Below, in pieces: positions 43,024-55,642 of a DNA stretch of 64,000 nt. Position 1 is the stretch's first letter; each line of letters opens with the position of its first letter. The notes below the pieces were generated by a model. That model saw only the letters and a program-made list of their open reading frames with translations. It was not told the origin of the DNA and ran no database searches. The stretch is from Andrena cerasifolii (taxonomy: Eukaryota; Arthropoda; Insecta; Hymenoptera; Andrenidae), in NCBI RefSeq assembly GCF_050908995.1, contig NC_135118.1:8060001-8124000 (forward strand), read 5' to 3'. A program made the position numbers and the translations under genes.

Positions 43024-45533
43024 CCGAAACGAAGTTCTCATGAACCATTACGCGTTCCTCTCGACCGAAGAATGCGTGGAAAAAGAGGCTGCCGAGCGCA
43101 AGAAACGCATCCACGGTGTCGAGATGATGACCTCGCGACTTCGCAGCGCGGAGGAAAAAGCATAATCAATTCGCTATATTTGTGCCCGCCCACGGAGGCT
43201 CGCACTGTCGCTGAAACACGAAGACACAATGAAATTGCTCAATCCGAGACCGCATTCCGGCGTCATCGAACAATGCTCGTGATCAATTATGCATCCTCGG
43301 TTGCAACGCGACGACATATAACGCTGGGACACGCGGAATCCGCCTTCGAGGACTAACGGGGTACGGTAACCCGAGAGGACAAACCTCGGCCACGTCCATT
43401 ATGCTTTCGAAATTTCATTTCGACTCTTTTCATGCAGTTTTGGGCAACCACGGGGGTGTGCGAAGCCTGGATACGTATGTATTATGCAAGAGAGACCGGG
43501 CAAGTTGATATATTTTTCAGTTTTCAATTTTTCTCTTTTTTTTTTGTTCTTGAATTAAACACTAGATTCGAGTGGAAAGCCTTCTCAGCAAACATTTATC
43601 GTTTAACGTGATCGTTTATTTGAGAGCTTACTTCGAGCTCGAGTAGCTATTAGCAACTGCGTAGAAATAAAACGCCTAACGTGAACGCATGGTAAATCAT
43701 TTAAAGGACTAAAGTTGCTTAATAATTATGCTACTCCGAAATTCGTGCCCTCGGCTCGGTTCAAACGAGACGACCTGACCGCAGCTTATTCAGCTTGTAT
43801 TTCCAAACAACTTGAGCCGCTTTACTAAATACCATCAAGCAGTAGGCACATACCTACTTGATAATTGAATTCCCCGCGGGGTCAGCGTCGCGCCTTCGTC
43901 AGTGCCTGACAAACGTCGCGCGTCAATTTCCCATGGAGACGTCGTAATTCTCGCCGGTACCCCGTATTCTTCCCGACACGCAATACCTGTCTTCCGAGGA
44001 ACAAATTACGGTACACCCGTCCGCCTTTCCTCAAATGCCCATATAGTACCCGCTTTACGAGCCGGGCGAGGGGGGGGGGGGGGGATAAAATCATCGGCCG
44101 TGTAAATTTCGAATTTCACGTCTCGCGTGGCCGACCGCGGTCCCTGTTATCCCGACGAGAGGTACGTGTCTCGGAGAGGAGAGAAAGAGGGGACACGGCT
44201 CGCGGAAAGCTCTCGTACAAAGCGTGATCGTCGCGAGTTACGAGAAGCTCCCCGGCGACACGGCTCTTAAATTTTCTCGCGTGAGGCCGCATCGAGAGTT
44301 ACGGGGGAAACGATCGAGGCGTATCAGGGACCCCTCGATGCGCAGGGATCAACTGGCGACACGCTCCTCCGCCCGATCGACTATGGAAAGCCGTGTAAAC
44401 GCGCGCGTTCCAGTTCGTTAAGGCACGGAACGTCTGATATAATTATTGCCCTGTCACCTGGAGACGAGCATCCGTGACAAACCGAGGTAACGGTTTCGCC
44501 TTTGAAGCCCACGCGAGGAGGGTATCGGGGCTCGTGCATCCGTGGCAGAAAATGACGAAACGGGGAGGCAGATTTATCTCCTGCCACGGGAATCCGCGTG
44601 TTCTCCGCGCTCGAGCACGCGTGTCCCTTTAGCGGGATCCATTAATTTCACGGCGACCAGGAAGACTAAATAGTAATGCGGAGCGTCATTGGTTTATTTA
44701 CAATGTGGCGGGCGATTAATTTTCGAACGAGTCGATAGGGGAGAGCGTTTCTCGCGTGGGAATAGCGGCGGGGTAGGCAGGTTTTGTATGGAAAGAAATC
44801 TTAATTTCACAGATACGTATGTAGATAAGGTTAGCGGCAATGGTACTCGATGCAACTCTCTGGTGCTGCTACTATCTAAACTACTGTAATATTAACTACT
44901 CGGAGAAACCTGTCGCTGTTTTAATGTAGCTTTATGCTGTACCTCCTCCCCCTGAAAAGCACTAGGGTAAAGACAGGTAATATGGAACACCTGATTTCAA
45001 AAGCTTATCAAAAGTAGGGGAATTTGATTTTATTTTAATAAAACTAACGTGAGGGGACGAAGGAACTACTTAATGCACAATCGGATTTACATAGTGAAAC
45101 GTAAAAAATACAATTGTTTTGCAATTAGGTATAGTAAAAAAAAAGTGAAACGAATGAAAATCGGCCGTTCGAAAAGATGGTACATAATATGGAACACCTA
45201 GGAAATTTGTAAAGAAAACTGAAAGATCTTTACTTGTTTTTTTTACTAGAAACGAAGACTTATTAGGTAGAAGATAGAAATAAAGAAATGTACATCATTT
45301 TTGGGATTTATTCCTGCTTTCTGTGTCTCCTACACGTTGGTCACGTGAATAATACGTCGGAAGCCCCAAATTCTTCGTGTGCCCACTGAAAGCAGCGGAT
45401 ACATTGGGTCCACTTTTCATTGTCATCATTTTTATAATTACGTCGTCACTGTTATCAACTTCATCTACATGTGTTACTCGGTATGTTGCATATTACGTAC
45501 ACACATGTTCCGACAAGAAATTAAGAATTATAC
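42945..45533. other. Intergenic, with (ATT)n at 42996-43022 and a G-run at 44070
   Basis: No gene is supported. It holds an (ATT)n microsatellite of about nine units, a run of about 15 G at 44069-44083, and a left-end fragment of the TA family at about 43490 (GAGAGACCGGGCAAGTTGAT) with no matching right end. Confidence 0.45.
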
Positions 45534-45536
45534 TAA

Positions 45537-45958
45537 CAAGGAGAGTATTTTAGGTGTCCGCCTCCGATCATTTTGATTTTTGGATATGTTATAGAGGACC
45601 GAAAAATAAGAAATACGTGTTTTTTTATTTTTCCCCGTTTTCATATTTGGAGGGTGAAAACTGCGTTCAAAGTTAGGGTTGAAAAATCGTTTTTTTGGAT
45701 TTTTGAAAATCTGGTGAGTCAGTCATATTTCGCATTCAAAGACACAAAATTCGTCCATTGACACTATTCCCCTATCTCTGATAGTTCTCGAGATATTCCA
45801 CAAAAATGATTTTTCAACCCTAACTTTGAACGTAGTTTTCATCCCCCAAATATGAAAAAGGGGAAAATAAGAAAACACGTATTTCTTATTTTTCGGTCCT
45901 CTGTAACATATCCAAAAATCAAAATGATCGGAGGCGGACACCTAAAATACTCTCCTTG
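45537..45958. mobile_element. Perfectly bounded foldback MITE with TAA duplication
   Basis: The ends are CAAGGAGAGTATTTTAGGTG and its reverse complement, and the arms of about 190 bases are inverted with few differences. TAA at 45534-45536 and 45959-45961 is a 3-base duplication as made by PIF/Harbinger elements; TA alone would also fit. The mirrored short frames on both strands are products of the palindrome. Confidence 0.85.
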
Positions 45959-46208
45959 TAAGAAGAAAGTAACTTTACTGGTGAACTATTGTTGAATAAT
46001 CAAGAACGCACATATTTAATGATAAATTATATCAAAATAATACTTCGCAACTTACCTTTACCACAATATATAACTATTTGATACACTTTTCAGAAACTTT
46101 TACGCACCACGAAAAATATAAACGTTTCTGTTTCAATGATAGATGCTCGACTCAATGTTCGATTGTCAGTATCATCGTCTATTGTGCCTAGGAATCTCAT
46201 TATCAGTA

Positions 46209-46659
46209 CTACTGACTCATAAGGGAAGATCCCGAACCCATAAATTCAAAAAATTCTGAAACTTTGTGAATATGTAGGGGATTTCCTCCTGATTAAACGC
46301 AATTTTTGTTTGCTGCCCAAATTCACTCGAAGGGGGTGAAATTGACCCCTGAAAATTCGACTATTTTCCGATTTTCTGTTATAACTCGCGAACTGTAAGA
46401 GATAGAAAAACAGTTTCCCGACAAAAGATACTTCTTTTAATTAGATCCATCATTTGGTGAAAAAAAGTATTTTACAGTTCACGAGTTATAGCACAAAATC
46501 GGAAAAATAACCAGACTTTCAGCGGTCAATCACACCCCCTTACAGTGGATTCGGGCAGCAAACAAAAATTGCCTTGTAATCAGGAGGAAATCCCCTGCAT
46601 ATTCACAAAGTTTCAGAATTTTTTTAATTTTCCGGTTCGGGATCTTCCCTTGTCAGTAG
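46209..46659. mobile_element. TA-flanked foldback MITE
   Basis: Ends CTACTGAC..AAGGGAAGATC and their inverted copy, with TA at 46207-46208 and 46660-46661. The arms carry tgaaactttgtgaatatg, gattaaacgcaattttt and attgacccctgaaa, with their mirror images. A related fragment lies at 29218-29415. Confidence 0.8.
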
Positions 46660-46661
46660 TA

Positions 46662-48575
46662 TACCCGATTGCCTGAAGAGTTCGTTATTCCTTTATCGAA
46701 ATTTCGCGAAGTACCATGTTACGTGCCGTTCCACATTACCTGCCTGTACCCTATATTTTTTCACAATTTACCATATTTTTAAAAGAGAAAAAGTTGGCCA
46801 CCCCAAATCTAACCGTGATACGTATTATCGCTGAATCTCAAATCTGTAATGCTCTAGCATTTCTGCGGGATTGCCTTGATCGAATGATACGTACTTCACT
46901 ATCAAACCTTCCAGCTGCATTCTGAAGATTCATTGAAGCTAACAAATTACTGGATTGCTTTTGCTACACGCAATTATGCAAGCAATCCTTTATCGACTGC
47001 ACGATAGCATAGGTTGTCATACACCTGGGTACCGCGACATCACAGTGCATTGAATTATTACTATTCTTCATATCATTAAATACGTTTCACCCGAATAATC
47101 CTGCGACATTGTGGTCCTGTCGCAATGCCAATGAAATCGTTGCGACGGGACCTGCCTGGATCTTCCTAATTAGCAGCCAACTATTCCAACTGACGCAACA
47201 CTCGTTCACAGCGATTCCGTGGTCGCACAATGCGCGCATCCCCCTCGATTCCACCTTTCATTTCTTATTTACACACTCTCGTGACGCCGCGCGTATCCCG
47301 TGATCCACGAGCCGCTGACTCCAATCCGCTCCGCGTCCATTCTATCGTCTGGCATCGCGCGCGATTTCGTGCAGACCCACGGGGTTTGAGGGTGTGTGAA
47401 CAGACGCGACAGAGGGATGGAATAAAGAAAGGACCTGGGGGGGGGAGGGGACACGCGTTTTTTCATTGAATTTCCGCGGGTATATTCAGTTCATTTGAAA
47501 TAACAGAAGGAATTTCGCGGCAGCGACGGCTCGAAATCGGAAAATACCAGGCACGGTGGAAAAGTTTTCAAAGCAGTTAACGGCGGCGGTGGTGGTGGAC
47601 GTGTACTGATCGCAGGAGAAGAAGGAGGGCAGGGAGGAAAAGGCCAGGGGGTGCAGCACCGCCAGCATTTCAGAGCGGATGTGGAAGGGATGTGGACTCT
47701 GTGGAAATTGTGCTGGGGTAGGAAAACCGGGGGTTGGAAACTGACCCGGGGGATGGCCTCGGGCGCAGACGAGCTCTGCAGTTGCCGTAATTAGAACCGA
47801 GCGCCCCGGGCGCCTAGCCGACGGCTGACGAGTCTCCTGCGGACCGAAATTATTCATGAAGCCGCGCCACCCACGGCGAAATTTTCCCGTAAATATTTTC
47901 CCTTGTCCGAGATATCGGGCCCGCGATTCACGCATCCGCGGTTTTACGTCTGTAGGATTTCCCCGAAATTCTATCTTTCAGCGAGAAATCCCCCCGCGCT
48001 GTAAAAAAATCATTTTGGGAAAGTATCACCGAAGAAAGTGGTTTCCTCTGATTGCTGCGAAGATCTTGGAAGTAAATATGTTATTAGGGGTTTCTAAGAT
48101 TCTGGTTGCAAAACATGCTAGACTGTGCACAATCGATAGAGGGGAGGATCTATAGCCTTTGGGGTGGATTTCGCGAGGATCTTGGTGATCTGTCGAGGTT
48201 TTCTTGTGCCGAAATATGCGCACGTCAGTGGAAGGACTTAAACAGTATAAATATCTCGGCCCACGATTTGCCGGTCGTGGTATTTGTTGCGAGCGCGCAT
48301 ACCCCTGCAAGGCTGTTTTGGAGGAAAACAGAGTTTACGCTTGGGCAGAGATCAGGGTAGTTGAGCAACCACGTTTCAGATCTCGGAGATGCACAGTGAC
48401 GGTGTACACGCTTTAGGTATCTACTTGTGATATGAATATACTTTAGAATTTTAGTAGAGACATATATTTTGCAAGGAAACGCATCGAACGTATCGAGCAC
48501 ACGCTGCTTTTGACGAGCCTCTGCAGATTTTCAGAATAGTGAAAAATACTTGACACGTATCTTTTGTTATTGGTA
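46662..48575. other. Intergenic, GC-rich in the middle, no gene supported
   Basis: Frames of 60-149 codons lack motifs. A G-rich run lies near 47437. Confidence 0.4.
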
Positions 48576-48577
48576 CT

Positions 48578-48798
48578 CGTTCACGTTGGAGGGGTGAAAG
48601 GAGCCCCTAAATTAGGGGGGAAGCATATTTTCTGGAATATTTCGAAATCTATTAGACGTCCCTGGAACAAATTTCTTTTTCTTTTTAAGTGTGCTTTTAA
48701 AGGCGAATTCAGCCCTCTGCCCAGTTTTTAGACATTTTCATAAAATATGTTTTCGAGCCCCGTCTTTAGGGGCTGTTTTCACTGCTTCAACGTGGACG
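48578..48798. mobile_element. Short foldback element
   Basis: Left arm cacgttggaggggtgaaagg, agcccctaaa and gcatattttct. The right arm has the mirror words aaaatatgtttt, tttaggggct and gttttcactgcttcaacgtg. About 220 bases. Confidence 0.6.
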
Positions 48799-49059
48799 AT
48801 TGCCGATTCATTATTCTGCAAATCTGCAGAGTCTCATCAAAATTCCCTCGTTAGTGTTTAGGTTGTATTGCTTATAACATACTGTAGGCATACTTGAAAT
48901 AAAGGTTTGTCTTCTATAGATATACTTTCACATTCGTTCGGTACAAATATGAGGCTCCATTATAGCTGTTGCAAAACTGGTGCAAATAAGGTCATGCACA
49001 GTTATTTGCGTGACGCGTCCTGTGCAATTAATTAGGAATTGCGAGAAAGCCGCTTAAAC

Positions 49060-49227
49060 ATGGGCGGACTTGTCGATTATTTGTGGTTGCTAGATAAAAT
49101 CGCAAAAAATAAAATTCACGCAAAGGAAACGGCAGTGCTTGAGCCGTTAACGCCAATCTCGACTGTTAGCTCGGAAGAGGACTACGATTTTCATGACCAT
49201 TACCGCGTGTTTGACGAGCGTAATTAG
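49060..49227 (+). CDS. Possible small protein of 55 residues
   Basis: The ATG at 49060 sits in a good insect start context (aaacatgg). The frame starts MGGLVDYLWLLDKIAKNKIH and ends EEDYDFHDHYRVFDERN before TAG (49225-49227). The composition is protein-like: an amphipathic helix first, then an acidic/aromatic tail. AATAAA lies 120 bases downstream at 49349-49354. I do not recognise a family. It may be a small gene, a terminal exon of a spliced gene, or chance. Confidence 0.25.
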   Translation: MGGLVDYLWLLDKIAKNKIHAKETAVLEPLTPISTVSSEEDYDFHDHYRVFDERN

Positions 49228-49540
49228 AGGGAGATTTTAATCGCCTGTACCGCGATAAACCGAGTTCTTTTTCCATCTACCAGGCTCTACGATTGAAGTG
49301 AAAATGAATAGGAACGTACTGTGACTTTATTTAAGATCCCACATAAGTAATAAATAATGTAATAACACGTCCGTTATATGGTGGCGGTTATAATCTTCCA
49401 TATTACTCCAACAAAAGTGCGATGAGAGCACCGTAATCAACCAAACGAAATTGGACACATTCTCTGGAAATATTCACCCCTCCAAACACTTACAAAGCAA
49501 TTAGAAACCAAAGCACACGCTTTCATACAGGCTACATCTA

Positions 49541-50428
49541 GGCGCGGATTTGGAGATTTGGCGTCCCTAGGCTAATAAGCTAAATATCATCAAATATTTT
49601 AATTTAAACGAGTTGGCACAGTTTCAAAATTAATTCAATGCGGCGACTCACATGCGAATTATTGCTAATTCGCCACATGAAAAAAGCGAATTGTTTTTAA
49701 AGGTATCTCAAGCTTCTGTGTTTACTTTTTCCAATTTCTTTCCATCCAAATTTGCCGCTCCCCCCAATTTATCACTTCTCAAAATTTGTCGTTCTCCAAA
49801 ATTTTTTACTCCCCAAAATTTGTCGCTCCCCAAAATTTATCACTCCCCAAAATTTATCACTCCCCAAAATTTGTCGCTTCCCAAAATTGTTTACTCCCCA
49901 AAATTTATCACTCCCCCAAAATTTTTTACTCCCCAAAATTTATCACTCCGCAAAATTTGTCGCTCCCCAAAATTTATTACTCCCCAAAAATCGTCGCTCC
50001 CCAAAATTGATCACTCCCCCAAAATTTGTTGCTCCCAGAAATTTGCCGCTCCCCAAAATTTTCCGCCCCCAGAATTTGTCGCTCCCCAAAAATTTTTACT
50101 CCCCAAAATTTATCACTCCGCAAAATTTGTTACTCCGCAAAATTTGTTACTCCCCAAAATTCGTCGCTCCCCAAAATTGATCACTCCCCCAAAATTTTCC
50201 GCCCCCAGAATTTGTCGCTCCCCAAAATTTTTTACTCCTCAAAATCTATCACTCCGCAAAATTTGTCGCTCCCCAAAATTTATTACTCCCAAAAATTTGT
50301 CGCTCCCCAAAATTCGTTGCTCCCAGAAATTTGCCGCTCCCCAAAATTTTCCGCCCCCAGAATTTCTCGCTCCCCAAAATTTGCAGCCCTAAGCTGCAGC
50401 CTACTTAGCCTATACCCAAATCTGCCCC
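49541..50428 (+). mobile_element. Minisatellite-bearing transposon, copy 2
   Basis: The ends are roughly inverted: GGCGCGGATTTGG on the left, and GGGGCAGATTTGG on the reversed right end. The left flank (49560-49740) and right flank (50386-50412, agctgcagcctacttagcct) match copy 1 in inverse orientation. The core, 49745-50385, holds about 37 units of the 17-base repeat. It carries a false 246-codon frame (49652-50392). Confidence 0.8.
49745..50385. repeat. 17-base minisatellite array, about 37 units
   Basis: Unit close to CTCCCCAAAATTTATCA, the reverse complement of the unit in copy 1. All three plus-strand frames read a degenerate 17-residue repeat of SPKF / TPQN / LPK type, with long stop-free runs. 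Confidence 0.9.
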
Positions 50429-53400
50429 AGCCCACACCGCGTCGATCCAGCGAACGCACGCCCACCAGCCAAACGACATTCTACCCGCCTCATCAACTGC
50501 ACTCGTTATCGCAATAACATCCGCTGAAACCGTACGCTCTGCGACACGGTAGCTCGGCATCTCCGCCACCGAGGTCTTCATCTAATTAAATCGAGACCGA
50601 TGGTAGCCATGTGACAGCGTCTGCCAAGAAGTCTCGCTCGGGAAGCCACCGCAGCATCGGTAGATCCGTCGCCGCGCGGGAAACTCGCGCACCTGGTTAG
50701 CCAGGGCATTGGTGTAACGCTGCGTGTCGCAAGAGGCGCGCGCGTTGCCGCGCATGAAATTCCTATCTCGGCCAGGGCGAGCGCGGCCCGCAACGGCGTC
50801 TCGGTCAGAGTTTCCGTCTCGTAGGGTAAGTAGGTGAGGTAAGTGGTGGGAATGGGCGAGGATGAAATGGAGCAAGACATGCATTGGCGCGTGTCGGGAG
50901 TGCCTCCTCGGCACTCTCCGCGAGTGCAGGCTTGGGCCCCGGTGCTGTTACGTGGGCAGCCGCGTTAGCTGAATACCCGAGATCGGCGGGCCCCAAGTAA
51001 CCACGCGTGCAACCGCTCTCGCAGGCAGGCAGGCGTATAAGCCGGCCGCGACGCATTGCCACCAGGCACGACGGGGCGGAGAGAGATTTACGCCGCGGCC
51101 AAACTCGTACCGAACCGGAGAGAGAAATCTCGTGCGGCCAGCCGTCTCTGTAGCCCCGTGTACCGGCCTGATCGTACACGGCCGCACCACGGAAAAATCG
51201 GACTGGCGGATTTATCCGGCGATAAAGGCGACCGGATGAGACGGGGTTTCAGGTGATCGGGCTTTCTGGAGCCGACGCGCGGCAGGGGGCGTGGGAATGC
51301 GTTACAGGTTGATAGAATTATGTCCCATTGCTGAGGCGATAAAGTTCGGGCGGGGGTGCTATTGTTGCGTGGAGAAATGTGCTTTAGAGTAAACGGATTG
51401 TGGAGGATTACTCGTTCGCTGGAGTTCGGAGGAGTCAGTTGTGTAACTGGTAGATTACAGTTGCATGGCGATGAGGGTAGGTTAAGTTGAATGCGTCGTA
51501 GGGAGGATAGTTGATAAGTCTTTTTATATGTTAGGTGATATTTGGTGAACGGAAATGTCTTTTCTCACTATGCCTATTTGTAGTTTTGCCAGAAAGGTGG
51601 CAAAAGGTCATACATCGCCAAGAAAATAGGTTTATTTAAAAAAAAATATGCAGCTACCTAATACAGGTATTTTTAATTTTATTAAAAGCGAAGGATCTTT
51701 TGCACCGACCTGATACAATTATATGAGGAGGTGTGTCCTGATATTTATCGGCAAAGTGTCAAGTATTGAGTGTACAAGTTGAGAACTCACGTGTGATCAA
51801 GGACATCAAAAGCTTAATATATTAAACTCTGGGAGCATGAAATGTGCCTCGGCTCATTATGCCTGACTAATCCAGATGAACGTGACTATATTCGCAAAAA
51901 AAAAATTAAGAAATCTTTATTTTATGAAATCAGACTCTAAATTTCGGGCGAAGCCGAGTAGTAAAGTTAAGTAGTTAGTTATAATTACTAGAAAAATTCA
52001 GGTCCTCAATATTAGTTTCACAAAGAGAAACCTACCCACGAAGAATCTAGAGTATCTCTATCGGTCGTTCATTCCTCTCCCAAGCGAAGTCCATTTCAGC
52101 CAAGCGATCAGCTAAGTTTCCTCCTCAAAATATGTTCGCATAGTTCAAGAAATCCTGATTTTATTAGTGACACAGTACGGCATGACCCACGCACCCCAAT
52201 TCCCTAGAACCTGTAATCGGCAAGAGATAGTTGGCCAAAGGATAACCGTTGAAACGAACACAGGCAAGATGTGCATTCAGAGTCCCGATGGCTAAGGCCT
52301 CTCAGACGAGTGCCAAGGCGCACTGAGTCCCGGAAAGATTTACATCGTGGCTAGTTCATGCACATGCACGCCGCAATACCTGAGCACGCACGAACCGCCG
52401 TGCGTGGTCGATGAAAAACAGAGAAGGCCCCGAAGAATTTATTCGCCAATAAAAAGGACTTCCCGCAGGCGAGGCGGACAGTTAGGATCCTAGATTTCGG
52501 GAAAAAATACAGCCGCAGTGACGCGGATAAATTTTCACAGGAGACGTAACGACCGGTTGATAAAGTTGACGCGATTAAATCTATCTATACAAGCATCAGG
52601 GGACACGCTAGGCTGCGTGCGACTGGATTGCGCGAATCTGATGAACGTTCGGGGCTTTCGATTGGTATTCCATGAAACCTCATCGAAGTCGCTTGAATTA
52701 CGGCGAGCCGAGGATCTTATCTGATAGATTTAAAGTTGAACAGGGACACCATTAGTCCATCACATTTCCATTCGAATACTCGACCTGCAGCCACGGCGAT
52801 TCTATATAAATATCGCAGCTAGCAACCTGATTCTTTTATGCCTGATGGCGGATGTGAAAAATAGAGAGAGTAATGGGGTTGACCTCGAAGGTTGGACGAA
52901 GTTCAAACGATTTTGGGCCTAACAGTAGCCTTTGGAGAAGTAACCTGAAACTGGAGAGCGTAGTTAGCGTCGTAAAGTCTGTCTTCGCACACGAGACCAA
53001 CCAACCCCCCAATAATTCTCTGTAACTCCGCGATCGACTGCTGTAATCCGTTTTATCGTGCACAGTCAGTGGGCCATTAGAATAACTTTGCCTGCACGTC
53101 GGGTTACGTGGTTAAAATAATAGTCGTATTACTTGCTAAACTACCTCCGACAGCGTTACGGTAAAGCCAGCGGTTCAATTTTCATTAAACTTCCCCTTGT
53201 TCCTTTCCTTCCTTCCCTGGATCTTAAAACGAGCAATCAGGTTACCCTTCCTTGAAGCCAGCAAGATGAGAATGGTACAAGAGCGACATATTGTATCGAT
53301 CGAAGCAGAAGAGGTCTGGAATATCCGAAAAAAAGTTTAACCAACGGAACTCGAACCAAAACTTAACCCGTTTAAGGGGGTGCACCGCCTTGCAGGCCTA

Positions 53401-54863
53401 AACGAATGGGTGAATTTTAGATTTGTTTTCTCAGGTAATTTTTTAGCGAAGTATCGAGATCTTTTTGGGAAATGTTAGGTGACATTTTCAGTTTATTTTC
53501 ATAAATTATTTATTACTCATAGGGTTCTAGTGGCAGAGTTATACAACGTTGTCTAGCATCGTGTCTTGCGAGGTGGCCCTCAGCGCCAAAAGCGATTGGA
53601 ACCTAAGAAATCAAAAATTCTTCTTTCGACTTAAAGAAAAATAGAGTTTCTTCAAACTAACGTGCGGTTTTTGTCATACTTCAATTTGCGAATTTTTTAT
53701 AAACCTCGAAGCCGAGGTGCTTCAGTAAAGAAAAGGAAATTTCTTTGCGAAGCCATATATCCTCATTTCTTAAGATTATTCGAAACTCGTAAACTGATAG
53801 TTTGCCCACATTTTAAGCCGAGATTTAAAGCAATTTAAATTATAAATCAGGTTTTAGGAAGATATATAAAACTGGGGGCCATATTACCACCCCTCCTTCT
53901 ACCCCCTCAACCGCCGCATCAATTTCAAAGATCGAGAAGCGATTGAGATTGATCATCTTAATCAAGCTATTCAGTGACCCGTTGAGCCTGCGCCGAGAAC
54001 ACAAGCAACTGGACATCAGCTCGCGTGGATAGCGCGCGTTCGTTGCGCGGAAGAAAGGGACGCGGGTTTTCGAGTGGCCTTAATGGAACATCGATTGCTC
54101 AACGACGCGGAGTACTCTCGAATGATGTATCGCCGGTTAATTGAAGCTCCTCTAAACGAGAATTAAGCGACACAGGCACTGCCGCGCACTGAAAGGATGA
54201 GCCGGGGCTACGTGGCAGGCCACGGCATCGATAAATTTCAGGCTACCTACGTAAGTGCTCGTGGTAACTGCGAGGCGCAAGCCAAACCGGTCGGCACGCG
54301 CTTCGACCATCCGCTATTCAAGCTCGTGCATGCACCAAAGAAAGGAGCCACTCGCCTTCTCTCATCCCCCCCTGCTAGCCTTTTTACCCTTTTTCCCCTC
54401 TACTCTTCGCCCCCCCCCCCCGCGCTTTCTCCCCGCGCGCCAACAGCTAACAGACACACGGGCCCCTTTTTATATTCCGCGACGTACAGGTAATCGTACT
54501 TCGACGGGACAATGGACAAGCGATACTCCCTTGCCTCTGACATTCCTCAGCGTCCACCTTCGGCGACACTGCGTTCCTCCGCCGTGTTAAGCTTTTTCTG
54601 CGACTCTTCTCTGGTGGCACGCGCTGGCAGTCACGCTTCAACCTTGGGGCAACCTGACGAACCGCGTTCGATAGAGATGGATGGAGGGGTTTCGTTTGGG
54701 ACGTTGGGTTTTTTTGGATTTCAGTTGGGTTTTACGAGCCTCGGGTGTTCTGGACTTTCGAACGGTGTAGAATTCTTGATGTCGTGTTGATTCTTCTGGA
54801 AATATTGTGTTGTGTAATAGCGTCTGCTTGGATTCAATTTGGAACGCGGTGGTGGTAACAGAT
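50429..54863. other. Intergenic, no gene supported
   Basis: GC-rich at 50.5-51.3 kb with overlapping compositional frames, and AT-rich after that. A left-end-like TTTAAGGGGGTGCACC word at about 53369-53386 may be the edge of a decayed TTAA-type element; no partner end was found. A C-run lies at 54412-54422. Confidence 0.4.
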
Positions 54864-54867
54864 TTAA

Positions 54868-55593
54868 GGGGCTAGGCAGTCAGAGATCGCTCGAAAATCA
54901 AGTATTTTTTGGGAATTAATCACAGGCAGATGAATACAAATTGTGACCGGTACTTTTGGGTACCTAATGTTTATTAATACTGTAAATAGTAAAGAAATAT
55001 ATATTTGAATAATATATACATATGTATGACAGCGAGTTCTGGAGACGCTGTAATTTTGCGGTGATTCTGGCCGTGAGAAACTGAATTGTGAAATATCCTC
55101 TGGAATTGACACTTTGCCCTGGCCTCCATTCTGCCCCGAACCTATTGAAAAAAGTCGAAATTATAAAAATGACGTCTGTAAAACAGCAAATTTTAAAGAA
55201 ACGTGATTTTTCGCCGGGGAAAAGAGCAATTTTATTTTTTTTTTTTTGTCAAAGTAGGAGTTTTCACAGACTTGTGCTTAGATTCCAGGTCGTAGCTAGA
55301 CAAGTTTCACATATGTGAAGTTTTTTCAAATCGATTTGTACCTCCGTTTCTTCGCAATCACTGCAAAACGGAGAGGAAATATGATTCCGAGAAAAACGCG
55401 TTTAAAGTTTCGAAAGAGGAATCTAGTCAACCTGCGTGCGCGCAGAAACGGTTTATGAAACGGCTCGACCTTTTTGGCTGTAAAATCCTTAATTTTGCGA
55501 ATTTTAACATAAACCAAACGGGATTTTATTCGGGAAGGGTGGTACTTTCGAAAATGCAGCAGCAAAAATAGAGTTTCTGACTGCTGAGTCCCC
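54868..55593. mobile_element. TTAA-flanked MITE (GACTAGGCAGTC family), uninterrupted copy
   Basis: TTAA at 54864-54867 and 55594-55597. The left end is GGGGCTAGGCAGTCAGAGA and the reversed right end GGGGACTCAGCAGTCAGAAA. The reference for the split copy at 31559-33156: the two are alignable along both arms in opposite orientation. No transposase is present. Confidence 0.85.
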
Positions 55594-55642
55594 TTAAGTT
55601 AGACCTGAATTTCCTGTGTTCCTTTCTGGTATCCATTAATTA

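Noticed and set aside
45573..45941. Two similar small proteins on opposite strands
   Set aside because: They are the two arms of one palindromic MITE.
49652..50392. 246-codon repetitive protein
   Set aside because: Product of the 17-base minisatellite; equivalent frames open in all three phases.
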